A DNA stretch of 30,860 nucleotides from Hypsibius dujardini (Eukaryota > Tardigrada > Eutardigrada > Parachela > Hypsibiidae), in NCBI GenBank assembly GCA_001579985.1, contig LRSR01001364.1:1-30860 (forward strand). The letters run 5' to 3'. The position numbers were made by a program, and so were the translations under genes. Within the stretch, counting starts at the first letter, position 1, and the number at the start of each line of letters is the position of its first letter. Below the pieces are notes generated by a model, which made no database searches, was not told the origin of the DNA, and saw nothing but the letters and a program-made list of their open reading frames with translations. Of the stretch, positions 1 through 12,990 are shown one piece after another.

Positions 1-624
1 GATTTTGCAGCAAACAAAAGTTTTTACATCATTAAAAAGCTAAAAATCAGGTAAACTGGTTCGCGCTCTCAACAACGTTTTAGCGAAAGGAAATACTAAC
101 AGTAATATTACACAATTACACTAGTACTACAGAGGTAATATTTCTGGAATAATACGACAAGAATTTACCAGAAATCAACATGCCTCCATTTTTATTGTCA
201 TGAGCTCTGAAACGTCCATTTCCTATCATCATTCAGAAAAAAAACAGACTTTTTTGGTCGACGCGTTAATTTCTGGCCATTCTGTGATCACGCACTAATG
301 CTGGCTGAGCACCGAAAGGTGGCGCTATGAGCATCAACCTACGACTAGGTGACTACTAATATTCCGGTAGTTCATTGTTTCTAGAAGGTCTTCAAAATGC
401 TTCTCCCTACACTTCAGGCAGTGTATCCGGTTTCTTGATAGTTTCATGAATTATGGCTCAAACGGCACCCTTTTGTGTTAAACCAAGGCTTCGTCTGCAC
501 CCTGGCGCACGGCGCCACACCGGATGTTTTGGCTGCGAGCCTGCCGGCGACCTCAAATTAATAAACGAGAACGGTAGCCGCCTGGTTCAATGGTTCGTGT
601 ACTTATATGTGCAGGATGATTATT

Positions 625-700
625 CGTCTCGATCGAGATTCGGGAGCACAGGATGATGTACCCGAAGACCCGTCTCAATCGAGATTCCGGAGCACAGGAT
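625..700. repeat. Short direct duplication in 5' flank
   Basis: Two copies of about 30 bp, at 625-654 and 671-700, share CGTCTC, ATCGAGATT and GGAGCACAGGAT and differ by one substitution and a one-base indel. The copies are 46 bp apart. Function unknown. Confidence 0.7.
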
Positions 701-843
701 AAACAGAGACTGTTGACTGAGTGAATCGATAACAAAGTCCCGACCTGGATACCTACTAAGTACAACAGTAGGAGTACCCTGCATTGCCATAAGTTCACCT
801 CGATCGTGCAGGATTCACGCTGGTAAAAAAGAACACTGCATCT

Positions 844-881
844 CCTGTGAAATCGGGTCGAACCAGAGACCCAATTTCAGG
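844..881. repeat. Imperfect hairpin
   Basis: CCTGTGAAATCGGGTC at 844-859 can pair with GACCCAATTTCAGG at 868-881 around a short loop, with a two-base bulge and a wobble. No gene context explains it, and it may be chance. Confidence 0.4.
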
Positions 882-1984
882 TTTCGCGATGAGCTCGAAT
901 AAAAACATTTATATTCTATAAAGCGTTCTTGAAGCGCCTTCAGAACATAAACTTTCCACTGGGTATCTCGCTGTAGTAGGAGTAGTATGTACATGCCTGT
1001 CTTGTCTTAGAAACAATTTTTTGGTGAGAAGATGAAGACACACGAGCGACGTCTTGAACAGGGTAAGCACACGAAATCGTCGTCGTCGTCGTCGGATTTT
1101 TAACTCCTTTCACGTGTCCGTCGTCCATGGGGAAAGTCTATGAACGCCGGGTGATTTATTGCAATCGCGCCAGATGTGATACACCTTGGATTATCAATAA
1201 CAATCATTTTTCCCCGCTACCAATCACATCGTCACACAAACAGGTTCCCACACGCCCTGATACTGCCCACAGGTTAAATAAGGCGCGTAGGCGGTGGGCC
1301 TATCAAGCGCAAACGACTCAGTTGGACCACAGTCCAAGCTGGCACACTCCGCCCACTCTCGCCTTCGTCGTCGCCGGTCGATCTGGCGAAATGCCTATCA
1401 GCAACATCCTCTCTCTGCGTGCTGTGTTCTCTCCTCTCTCTCTCTCGTAGCTGAGGTCAGCCTTAGCCTGACAGAGCGCCCATCATATGCGTTTACCTGT
1501 CGCTCGCGCGAAAAAGTTTCGAGTGTTGTTGACGAGAACGCGTGGCAATTCTCTACCGTACCTCTCTACCTAGTCTCCGCTAACGCCGGCAATGCGCATG
1601 CAAAAAAACCAGTCTCTCTCGCTCGCTCGCTGCAGTTGTGATGAGTGAGTTGTGTTTTTCTACCCTTTCATTTTTTGTTTTATCGGCGGCGGTACTCCAC
1701 GCCAGTATATACTACTAGCATATACATATATATTCAAGCGAAGAGTGTGAGAGAGAGTGCACCGCACCTGTTCCTCCCCTCTCTCTCCTCTCCCTCCCCT
1801 GCTGTCATTTGTCTACTGCGCTCTTTCTCTCTTGAATTTTTTAACGGCGGTATACCTGCGCTGTCTGCGCCCTTGACATCCATATACACACATATCCATC
1901 GTCGTCGACGTCGTCTCCTCAGCCTCTCCAAAAATTGCCCCGTCGTCATCGTCCAGTGTGCGGAGCACCGACTTCCTGTGCAAA

Positions 1985-1990
1985 TATATA
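1985..1990 (+). promoter_or_regulatory. Possible TATA-like element
   Basis: TATATA about 270 bp upstream of the start codon would place transcription start near 2010-2020 and give a 5' UTR of roughly 240 nt. Other TATA-like runs occur at 1703-1735. There is no clear initiator, so this is a weak call. Confidence 0.25.
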
Positions 1991-2203
1991 CCGGCGGTCA
2001 ATTTTTTTGATCCTATTTTTGTTGCATTGTTGTCACCCCTTGGATATAGAGCCGGTTGATTTGGGATCGTAGGGATTGCCGAACGCGTGTGTGGTGCGAA
2101 GACCGGAGACGCCGGCTACATTCGGCTGCGTGCACGAGTGCTTGATTGATTGATTGGTGGAATTAGCGACACGCGCAAGTGGAGCGTCCGGATTTTACGC
2201 TCA

Positions 2204-2224
2204 ATGAGTGACTGCCGGCAGTAA
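2204..2224 (+). promoter_or_regulatory. Six-codon upstream ORF in the 5' UTR
   Basis: ATG at 2204 opens a six-codon frame (MSDCRQ) that stops at 2222-2224, 32 nt before the receptor start codon at 2257. If the transcript begins upstream of 2204, scanning ribosomes meet this ATG first, so it could damp translation. The base at -3 is T, a poor context, so leaky scanning is likely. Confidence 0.5.
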
Positions 2225-2256
2225 AAGCTACGCGAGAGAGACAGTCAGCTCTGGAA

Positions 2257-2329
2257 ATGCGGCTGTTACTGCTGGGCATCGCATTCTGCGTCCAGTGGAG
2301 TCGGCTGGAGAGCCAGCAGAGCCCAATAA
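2257..2329 (+). CDS. LRP2: Exon 1: signal peptide
   Basis: Encodes residues 1-24. An arginine after the start Met is followed by a Leu/Ile/Phe-rich core (LLLLGIAF) and a polar stretch ending in ESQQSPI, a typical secretory signal with cleavage probably near residues 16-20. The donor is GTAAGT at 2330 and the exon ends in phase 1, which matches the acceptor at 6345. The base at -3 of the ATG is G. The next exon lies 4 kb away, so the link to exon 2 is inferred from phase and from the need for a signal peptide; a different 5' exon is possible. Confidence 0.8.
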
Positions 2330-4218
2330 GTAAGTGCGCTTTTTGACCCATGAATTTCCAATATTTTCTGTGCTTTCTTGCTTGAGCTCGGCTCTCGTTT
2401 TTTTACGGTCATGGGCCTTCCTCGTCAGGCTGGTAATTGTTAAAGAATGGATGAAGCAGATTTTTAGTATTTAAATATGGAATGGTACGTGTGCACGCCA
2501 TACTAGTCATTATTGACTTTAACTCGCGTTGGGGATTAACAATAGATTGTGGTCATTTTGCGACGACTTTTTCTGACCTGGTTTAATTCTGCTTTAATGG
2601 GCCGCTTTATGGTGTAAAATGTTCATATCACGATGTGGCTTTTTGGCGATCACAGTGTTGACGACTAATGTTTATGTAGTGCTGTACACACATCATCTAG
2701 TTAGGAGTGAAATGCCCTGTTCTCTCAGTCCCACAAAATACCTGACATCAACAGCCACAAAATCGCTTTATAATTTTAATTGATAACCAAAAATTGTATT
2801 TTGTGTAAGTAAAATTCGGAGGCTATAATAGAATGAATTGGTTTAATGTGGAAGTTGAATATCATGCCTTTGCTTTATCGTTTGTGTGGCGAGTGAAGCG
2901 ACCAGCTGATTGCCTGACTGACCGACTGTGCTGCGTGTGAGTGGCATAAATGGCTGACCGACCGACTGTGCTGTGCGTGAGTGGCATAAATGTTTTCTTC
3001 CGTCGCCCTCGGAATGGTTTCGCAGTAGGCCAAACACCAACCACTATGCCACCTGCACCCGCTCCGTCAAGGTACATCCACTGCAGAGATGCATCAAAAT
3101 TCGCCGAGCGAAGGGAGAAGGACAAGTACTTCTTCTCTACGATCTATCGAGAGAGCTGTTGTATTTATGCAGTGCGAAGCTGCCCTCTCTGCCGCAGTGC
3201 ACTGCACATTCAATTTGATGGCTTTCGCTTCCGCGAAAAGCAAAGCTCAACCCCATCTGAATTAAATTTTTGCCGTCTGTCCTTCTATTCCGAGCTTCAA
3301 AAGAAGCAACAGCCACAGCCAAGAGACAGTCGGAGTGTCGTATTCGTACCGTCTTGCTCGTCGGAATATTCCGGGGCGCTTCACACCAGGAGACAGGCAC
3401 ACAGAGGGTGCCAGACAGGCACACAGAGGGTGCCAGCGCAGTAACAACGCAAACTTTCACATACTGCTAATTTATGTCCTTCCTCAAAATTGTTTACCGG
3501 TCCGCGACTCCGCTTTAATTTGCTCATGGAAAAATGCGCGCACCTTTTTTCGAGAGTCACCCTCACCAACCCAGCCAACCACCGTGTTTGTGTAGTATAG
3601 TGTTGGTAGTCCTCGCGATATATTCGGGGCTGTTCAAGGTTCACCCCCCTTCAAAATCAAGCGCACTCGCATTGTTCATTTCTCGGCTTTGGTCGTCCTC
3701 CCTCTCCGTCGAGTGAGTGAGTGAGTGAGTGCGCGCGATCGCGGACGATGGAATGTGGGCCGTGGCCTACTACCTAGCACCTAGTGCCTAGTACCTCTAC
3801 ATAGAACTTGGTACCGACGGACACCGCACAATGTGAAATTTTTGTTTTGATGATTTAGCAAAAGGCACACGGATTTAAGAGGAATTTCCTGCTGATAATG
3901 TGTTCGTAATTTTTGTTCGTAACAGTTCAGTAACAGTTTGGACGTTGGGTGGGAGATTTACCGTTGGGGCCTTTTTTTCGACGTAATACTCGAGGTGGGG
4001 GACAAAAGCGGGAAATCGCTTCAACAAAGGAGGCTTACTTTCTCATTGAGAGGCGCTACATAGAGAAGCTGTTCCAAGCGGAAAGTTGATGCTGAACTTT
4101 GCATTTTTGTTATTTAGTTGATAACGTAAGGTAGTTTTTGTGTGCGATCAGTTAACCTTGACGCGGTGTGGAAATAATACATACACAACTGCTGACCTTG
4201 TGCATTTCTGCCGAGCTC

Positions 4219-4252
<34 letters not shown>

Positions 4253-7051
4253 GGTGTTCAGGAAAAGTTCGGTTCTTCGCGGCAGTTTTTTGTGCATTGC
4301 TTCGGGTCTTTCTGTTGGGTCGTTTTCTCTTCTTCTTTTGCGCCACGCTGCGGCGGAGAAGTTTTTTGTTCGTCTTCACCAAGGACAAACAGAAAATCAG
4401 TGCTATATTTTCAATCACACGCCGTGTAATGTGACGTGACATCTCCTCCTAGGCATGGGCCTAAATAGTTGGCCCATATATTGTCGGTATTTTGCTCCGA
4501 AAGTTGTTTGGCGAAATTATTCCGATGTGGTGAGATTGATGCGTGTGGGGGTCCACGTCAAACGTCTAGTTATTAAGGGTCCCAGGTATTAGGGGCGAAG
4601 TAGTACACTCTATTATTTAGTATTTTGAATGGTTCTGCAGAGTAATTTGAAGTCAGTTGTACATAGGCAGTTTACATGGATCTACGGGGCATCTAGGCAG
4701 GCAGGCATATAGGATGATGGACTGACAGAAAGTCAGCTATCCAAACAGATAGACAGAAGTACCGAAAAAAGGACATCAAGGTAGGCCAACTGACAGACAA
4801 ACAGACAGGCTCGTAGACATGTAGGGAGGCAGACAGACGGAACAACTGACAGCCAGACAGACAGATAGACAGACAGACAGCCAGACAGACTGAAGGCAGA
4901 CATGAAAACGGACGGACAAACAGACAGACATACGTACATATAGACAGACAGAACAGACGGACAGACAGACAGACAGATGAAAAATGGGCTACTGATTTTT
5001 TTTGCGAATTGATTTGCGTGTCAGGTTTGCTGTTGGGAACCAACGGAGCATCGCCTGAGCGGTCTGCTGGACTATATCAGTAATTTAATCGCCCTTTACG
5101 GAAGCTCTTCATTCTAGCCACAGTCCGTTAGGTTCAGTGTCGGTCGGTCGGGGTTCCGTTCCTCTCGAGTAACCTTTCAACGCGGCGATAAGTGTTACCG
5201 TCAGTATTGAATTTCGCTAATTTTGACGCGCGGTAGAAACGACACGGTCCGACACTCACCACACGCACTACACACACACCGCAACCTAGGCCTTTCGCAT
5301 TTCGAGGAAGTCCTGTTTACGTCGCGCCCGCGTCAACAGAAAAAGTCGGGAAAAAATGACTTTTCCGTAATTCGAATTTTTGATTATGCTTTTGGGCTAG
5401 GCGCGGTCTTTTTCATTCCGCTTCCGGTGTGTGACGGACCGTGGAATTACAGCGGCAATCGCGTGGCCGTGTGCAGAGTACTGTAAAAATAGCGTTTATT
5501 ATACATGTACAATATACATGTACAGCTACGACGAGATAAGACAGAGGCAGTAAAAGAGTAAAATCAGAAAAAAAGAGTTTAGTGTATGTGTAGACAGCAG
5601 GGTCATCAAAGTTTTGAGTACACTTGTGGCGTTTGCCAAAGGACGTTGCACTCATTTGCCGAGTCGAGAGGGGGCTATGCGCGACGCGATGAGGGAACCC
5701 TCTCTCTCTCTCTCTCGGGCGATTGTTCGCGGTGATATGACCTTGGTCGGTGCCTTTCCTTCCACATTATCGACGCGGTTTCCTGTATGTTTATTAATTG
5801 TTGATGTAGCAGTTTGTTCGATTATTTGATTGACGGACCGGATTGATTTTTAAAGTGATTGAATAATTGATTGATTGATCAATTTTATTAGAGGAAAGAG
5901 TCTAGTGTTGTTTAAGTAGCTTTTTTGAATTTGCGTACAAATTGTATAAATTAAAATCCGCCGGCGAAATTTATTGAAACAATTAATTTAAAAAGAGCCC
6001 CACATTTTCAGCATCTAACTAAGATTGACGACCGAAAAAAGGTCTTCAGGAGGCCCTTCGTCTTAGGATTGGAGTTCACTGTTAACAGTAAAAGTGTCAC
6101 GGGAAAATTTTTAACTTATTCGTTGATGTAGATATTCCATTGTTCTGATTGATTCATGAATTGATTAGTCAGATAGAATTATCCCCAGGTGACCATTGGC
6201 TCGCGTTCTTGCTTATTTTGTCTATGTCTGCTTTTTTGATTAAGGCACCGGTGCCATGTTGGTCTAAGCAACGCTAAATTATGCTTCGCGTTCGCAGGAA
6301 GCGCTTCGCATTTTCGGCTGGCGCCTACAGCTTTGTCGCTTGCAGGATGCCCCTACAGTGCACCGGTCTTCACATGCCGGTCCACAGGAGAGTGTATCCC
6401 GATGTATTTCGCCTGTGACGGCGAGAAGGACTGCGCCGACGGCTCGGACGAGGAGCAGTGTGGTGCGTACGGCAATAATTTTCTTATTGATGAGATTTCA
6501 TTGATGTTGACTAATGCCCTGTTCGGTTTTTTTCAGCGACTCGACCGTGTCCTGACGGCTTCTTTCAGTGCTCAAATGGACAGTGTATTCCAGGTAAGAC
6601 AATATTGCTGGTCTTCTTTCGATTGGGCGGGACGATGCGATGCGTTCAACTTGCTAAGGATTATTTTGTTTGCAGAAAACTGGAAATGTGATTATTACGC
6701 AGATTGTAAAAATGGAGACGATGAGAAGCAGAATTGCGGTAAGTTCACGGGAATGGGTCCGCACGTTCGGAAGGGAGAGGCACAACCATCATGGCTTTGT
6801 TTTAATCAATGATTTCCAGCACCGCCGGTGTGCGAATCGCATCAATTCTCTTGCCGGACATATACGTGGAACACGACCTACTGCATACCACAGCACTGGA
6901 AATGTGACAAAACGGCAGACTGTGCTGACGGGTCCGACGAGGATACTTGTGGTATGGCTGTTTGTTTTGTCTGATGTCATACTTGGAAGTATTTCTGAGA
7001 AATATTTGTCTACCTGTTTTTTATCTACCTTAATGTCTGTCTGTCTTCCTA

Positions 7052-7083
<32 letters not shown>

Positions 7084-8767
7084 CCTGTCTGCCTGTCTGT
7101 CTGTCTGTCTGTAGTCTGTTTGTCTGTACGTCTGTCTATCTGTCTGTCTGTCTGTAGTCTGTCTGTCTGTCTGTTTGTTTATTTGTCTCTATGAATTTAC
7201 TTGTCTGTCTGTCTCTGTTTGTCTGTCTGTTTAACTGTCTATTTATTTGTCTGCTGCAGGGCTGGCAGTCTGTATGATTGTCAGTCTGACTGCCTGTTTG
7301 CTCTGTGTGTGTCTGTTTGCCTATGTTTCTGTCTGTCTGTCTGTCCTCCCCACCTGTACGTCTGCCTACTTGGCCATCCTTTTTCTGTTTGAGCTACATG
7401 TAATCGATTTATTTCTCTAATTTCAGATTATCGACAGTGTTTAGCGGACGATTTCCGATGTACCAGCTCAAATCTGTGCATAGCAAAAGAAAAGCATTGC
7501 GACAGCGTCTACGATTGTCGGTATGTGTATCTGAATGAATGCTTGGCTGGCCGAACTACTTAAACGAGTTTTATGCTTTCTCAGGGACAATTCGGACGAA
7601 CGTGGATGCAGTGAGTAGTGACGTGAATGCATATATTTTCGTGTTTTTATTTGCTCACCTGGTGTTTTTCCTGTTTGTCTGTTTCTGCCTAGATCGAACC
7701 TCCTGCTACCGCGGCCAATTCCTCTGCAAATCTCGTGATCGCTGCATCGCCGAAAGTGACGTCTGCAATCACCGTGATGACTGTACTGAATACCATCTCA
7801 TAAATTTAAATACTAATATTATTAATGCCTCGGATATGGTGAATAGCAAATTTCGTTTTAGGCGGTGACGGGTCGGACGAAGTCAACTGCACGTTTGCCG
7901 ACTGTTCGCCAAGTACGAGTCAGTTTTAGTGCTTTTATTGGCTGCGATAGCCGAATTGATTGATTGACCCAAAATTAATTAGTTGACTGACCTGTAAAAT
8001 TGTGTTGTTTTTGGTGCCTGAAAATACAGACCTGTATTTCATTGAACAATTGCTTGATTGGTTTACGACGGTAATCCTTTTATGAATTTTCTAACGTGCA
8101 TGTTCTTAGGCGAAATGAGATGTGGGACCGGTGAATGCATCGCAAGTGAGCGGAAGTGCGACGGTGTCAATGATTGCTCCGACAGTTCGGATGAGAGAAA
8201 TTGCACCGCCTGCACGGCTGACTTTTTCGCCTGCTCCGGAACCTGCATTCCCAAAAGCCAAGTTTGCGACGGGAAGACCCAGTGTGCGCGCAACGAAGAT
8301 GAGGCTGCCTGTAAAAGCGATAAATGTGGCCTGCTGTCGTGCGATTTCCAATGTCGACCGAGTCTGTTCGGTGGCGAGTGTTTTTGTGCCGATGGATATA
8401 TGTTGGATCCCGCCACTAATCGGACCTGCATCAACCGAAACGAGTGCGAAGTCTGGGGCTTCTGCGACCAGATGTGTGTGGACGTGCTCGGATCCTATCG
8501 CGTAAGAGAGATCTGTCTATGTTTTTGCCGTACTGTCGCAATTTCTCTCTGTCTGGTTATTTGTCAGTCTTCGTAAGTCTCTCACTGTACGTATGTCTGT
8601 CTGTTTGTCGGTGCGCGTCTTTCTGTCAGCCTCTGTCTGCCTGTCTGTCTGTCTATCTGTCTATCTGTCTATCTGTCTATCTGTCTATCTGTCTCAGTTT
8701 CTGTCTGTTTGGTTGAGTGACTGTCCGTCTGCCTGTCTTAATTTCTATCTGTCAGTTTGCCAGTCTA

Positions 8768-8800
<33 letters not shown>

Positions 8801-11703
8801 TTGTGCGCATGTTAAATCTGTGTCTGTCTCCCTGCCCGTTTTTCTGTTTGTTTTTCTGTTTGTCTTTGTCCGTATGCCTGTTTGTCTGTCTGGCTTTGTC
8901 TGTTGTGATGTTGCTGCTTTCTGTGATAGAACTTTGGCTTTCTCTCTGTGTCTTTTCCTAAATTGCAGTTTCTGTTGGTTTCTGCAGTGCATGTGTAATC
9001 CCGGATACCAGCTGGAAAAGCAAGGCACCTGCCGCGTGGCGGACGTCTCCAAACTACGTATCATCTACGCCCGCCGGGAGGGAATATACGAAGTGGACAA
9101 ACAAGCACTGAAGATTCGCCGTCTCGTCAACACCTCCAAGGCGTTTGCCGTGGACTACCACTTCTTGAATGACAAACTCTACTGGACTGACACGGACGAG
9201 CGTCGACCGGCCATCTACTCCGCACCCTTGGGGGACGTGGAAAATCGACTGAACACCACGGTGGCGACGCTGGCATTGAAGAATCCCGTTAGTATCGCGG
9301 TAGATTGGGTGGCCAATAAACTGTACGTCGTGGATTTGGCTGCCAAACGAATTGACGTTATGGAACTCGATGGACGGTATCGAGCCATTGTTATTAGTCA
9401 GAATCTTACGGCGCCGTTGGCCATCGCCATTGATCCGCTCCAGGGAGCAATGTTCATTTCTGACAGGTGGGACATATTTGTATCTTAATTTGTCTTTACT
9501 TTATCTTTTGTCTTCCTTTTCTCTGTCTCTTTTTCATCTCATCACTGTGCGACTATCTGTCTGCCTACCCGTCTGTTTGTTTGTCTGTCTGTCTACCTGT
9601 GGTCTGTTTGTTTGTCTGTCTGTCTACCTGTTGTTTGTTTGTCTACTTGTTGTCTGTCTGTCTGTCTTTTTCTTTCTGTATATGTCTGTCTGTTTGTCTG
9701 TCTGTCTGTGTCTGTTTGTCGGACTGCTTGTCTGTCTCTCTATCTGTCTGAGTATGTTGCTGTCGCCCTTACAGTTGCTGGTTTAAATGACAATTTGAAT
9801 TGGCCTGTTGCAGCAAACGGATTGAGCGAGCCAGCATGGACGGCACGGCGCGAAAGACCATTCTGAATGACCGGATGTATTATGTATCGTCAATCGCGAC
9901 CGACCTCATTGCCCGTCGAATCTATTATTGTGATTCGCGCTTGGACTACATCGAAACGGCCAAGTATGACGGCTCGGACAGACAGGTTGTGCTGACCGGA
10001 AGCGCTTTCATCCCTGTAAGTCACCCCCTCCCCTTTGGATCGACTTGACACACCGTATAATAAAATCGCCTTGAGTTGACTCCATTATTTTGTCATTAGC
10101 ACCCGCAAGGTTTAGCAACATTTGAGAACCTCGTATACTGGACTGACTGGACCCGACTTGGAGTTTTGGCTGTATCCAAGTTTAAGGGCGCCGACTCGAT
10201 CATCAACGTCCAAGTTACCAAGGATGATCCTAGTTTCCCGATGGGTGTTTCCGTTTACCATCCACTAAAGCAAATACAACCGGGTAAGAAATCATGTAAA
10301 GACCAAACAAAGCTGAGGCATCTTTTACGCTTGCTAATTGGGAATTGTTGACCGTACTTGTCAGGCAGCAGTAAGATATATAGGCGGATAGAGCACTAAC
10401 AGACAGACTATTTGATAATAAACTGCCATGTGAGAATGCATTTTGGCAGCCATGCAGACAGACAGACAGACAGACAGACAGCAAACAAGCAATCAGACAG
10501 ACAATCAAACAGACTGCCAGCCCTGCAGCAGACAAATAAATAGAAAGTTGAACAGACAGACAAACAGACAGACAAGTAAATTCATAGAGACAAATAAACA
10601 AACAGACATACAGACAAACGTACAAACAGACAGGCAGACGTGCTATCCCTAGAAGCTGACAGCAGACAATTGGAGAAATTTCGCAGTTAGGTCAACAATC
10701 AAGGTGAATAGTCAGATCAAACTGTCATTATTTAATGCCTCTCCACAGCAACGAAGCCTTGTGGAACTAACAACGGTGACTGCTCACATCTCTGCATCAT
10801 CCGCCAAAATCCCAACAACAACGGCATTGGCTACCGCTGTGCCTGCGACATTGGCTTTCAACTGCAAGCCGACGGTCGTTCCTGCGTCCGACTGTCCGAG
10901 TTCATCGTCTACTCCTCCCAGAGCGCCATTCGCGGAGTGGTCAAAGACGGCTTCCAGCAGGAATCCTTCACCGATGCCGTTATGCCCATTGTCGGAAGCC
11001 TTCGCGGGACCAACTTTGTCGCGCTGGATTTCGACGCCCGCAACAACTACATCTACTTCTCCGACGTGGTGGCTGACGTCATCTACCGCTACCACCCGGA
11101 CGGCACCGGGAAAGAACCGATTGTCCTGTCGGAAAACGAGGGTGTCGAAGGTATTGCCGTCGACTGGGCCTCACAGCTGCTCTACTTCCTCGATTCCGGT
11201 CGATCGACACTGTCGTGTGTCTCCCTGCGGAATACCACCTGGAGACGGACCATCATGTCGAATTTGAGCCGCCCTCGAGCCCTGGCGATTCATCCCAACA
11301 AGGGTTTCATCTTCTTCACCGAATGGCAGCGGCCAGCGAACATCTCCCGGGTGAACTACAACGGTACCGGGCTGAAGCGAGTGCGGAAGCAACAGTTGGG
11401 CTGGCCCAACGGTGTGTCCATCGATTATCAGGCTGATCGATTGTACTGGTGCGACGCGTTGTTGGATCGCATTCAGCATTCCGATTTTGACGGGAATGAC
11501 GTGCAGACAATTGTCGGTCGCTTCTTGCTACATCCGTTTTCCTTGAGCATTCTCAATGAACACGTTTATTTCTCGGACTGGAGGTTTGACGCGGTGGTCA
11601 GGGCTAATAAGAAAACAGGTACGCTATTTTGGTTTGGCTATGCAGACATCCAGACAAACAGACAGGGGAGAACAGACAAATAGACCGATAGACAGACAGA
11701 CAA

Positions 11704-11755
<52 letters not shown>

Positions 11756-12946
11756 TGGAAGGCGATGGTAAAACAATTGAAAATGAGCATTGTGTTTTAT
11801 GATTGTCAGGCGGAGACCAAGTGATTATGACGACGATTGATCCGGACGACCGACTGTATGGTGTAAAGGCGTTTAGTGTGTCTAACCAGCCGATCGTTCC
11901 AAACCATCCATGTCTCGGTGCCGGGAATGGCGGGTGCTCCCACTTTTGCTTTCCGAAGCTGGTCTCAGACGGTAATATAAACTATGATGTCTCTAGGTGT
12001 TAGAAAATTTTGCAAAATCTTCTTCCTTTGTATTCAGATATTAATTCTCAACTGACGTTTGAGTGCTCCTGCCCATACGGAATGAAACTGGGCGATGATG
12101 GAAAGGTCTGCACACAAAACGCTCAGGAACCCATTGCGCGTCAGTGTGCCAGCACGACCGATTTCGCTTGCGCAAATGGACGCTGCATCACCGCGCGCTG
12201 GGTGTGTGATGGCGATGACGACTGTTTGGATAACAGTGACGAAAAGAACTGCACCGCACCGACGTGTTCCACTGACCAATTCAAATGCTCCTCCGGGCGG
12301 TGTATCCCGTCTCGGTGGAAGTGCGATGGGGATAATGATTGCGGCGACTTTTCCGATGAAGCAAGTTGTGGTAAGTAAGGCATGCGGGTGCAAACAATGT
12401 ACGATCGGACAGACAGACAGACCAGACCAAACAGACAGTCTGACAGACAGACAGACAGTCTCCAAACAGGCAGAGAGACGGCCTGACAGACATACAGTTA
12501 GCCATCCAGACAGAAGGAAAAGCAGGCAGACAATCAAAGCATTGACGCACTTTCACTGTATTCGTCTGTAGCGAACGTAACTTGCGAAACGACGGAATTC
12601 CGGTGCAACAATAGTCGCTGCATCCCCATGTCCTGGAAATGCGATTCAGACAACGATTGTGGCGATGGGTCGGACGAGGGAGACTTCTGCAAGGAGAAGA
12701 CTTGCCAATACTTCCAGTTCACATGCTCATCCGGCCGCTGTATCCCTCTATCTTGGAAATGTGACGGTGATGACGATTGCTTTGACCGTTCGGATGAGAA
12801 CAACTGTCCACCGGTTGTCTGTCGCGCTTCCGAGTTCCGTTGTGATAATGGCCGGCAATGTGTCCGAGAAATCTACAGGTTGGTTGCCAGATCCCTCGAT
12901 TTGTTAAATTGATTGATTGCTTGGGTTTGGTTTGACATGCTCTCGC

Positions 12947-12990
<44 letters not shown>

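Larger units (their letters stand above)
1..2000. other. 5' flank without a recognisable gene
   Basis: No open frame here shows protein-like composition or a known domain on either strand. The stretch holds simple repeats: five CGT units near 1077-1096, TC runs near 1431-1449 and 1780-1800, and CGTCGT-rich DNA near 1897-1916. It also has a near-duplicate pair at 625-654 and 671-700 and an imperfect hairpin at 844-881. It probably contains the promoter and possibly non-coding 5' exons of the receptor gene. Confidence 0.6.
2330..6345 (+). other. Intron 1, 4.0 kb
   Basis: Donor GTAAGT at 2330, acceptor CAG ending at 6345. It is more than eight times longer than any other intron of the gene. It holds a 40-bp tandem duplication (2913-2992), a 22-bp perfect duplication (3391-3434), five GAGT units (3711-3730), ten GCT units (4221-4250), a CAGA-type tract (4696-4979), a doubled TACATGTA (5502-5522), a TC run (about 5700-5716) and ATTGATTG-rich DNA near 5860-5880. 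No coding exon could be supported inside it. Long first introns often carry enhancers; that is inference here. Confidence 0.7.

Noticed and set aside
1-2000. Frames at 453-656, 1127-1450, 1294-1641 and 1645-2010
   Set aside because: Composition follows simple repeats and pyrimidine runs, with no domain or splice pattern to support a gene.
4693-5043. Minus-strand Cys/Leu/Ser-rich frame in intron 1
   Set aside because: Encoded by the CAGA tract read in reverse.
5502-5522. Doubled TACATGTA palindrome as a binding site
   Set aside because: Too short and A/T-rich to assign; chance is likely.
7024-9786. Long frames of Ser-Val-Cys-Leu repeats on the plus strand, and their Gln-Thr-Asp-Arg counterparts
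   Set aside because: They are translations of CTGT/CAGA microsatellites, which contain no stops in any frame. They lie in introns and have no protein-like composition.
10704-11267. 187-codon Thr/Ser/Pro-rich frame
   Set aside because: Alternate frame of exon 14. The receptor frame encodes EGF and YWTD motifs.
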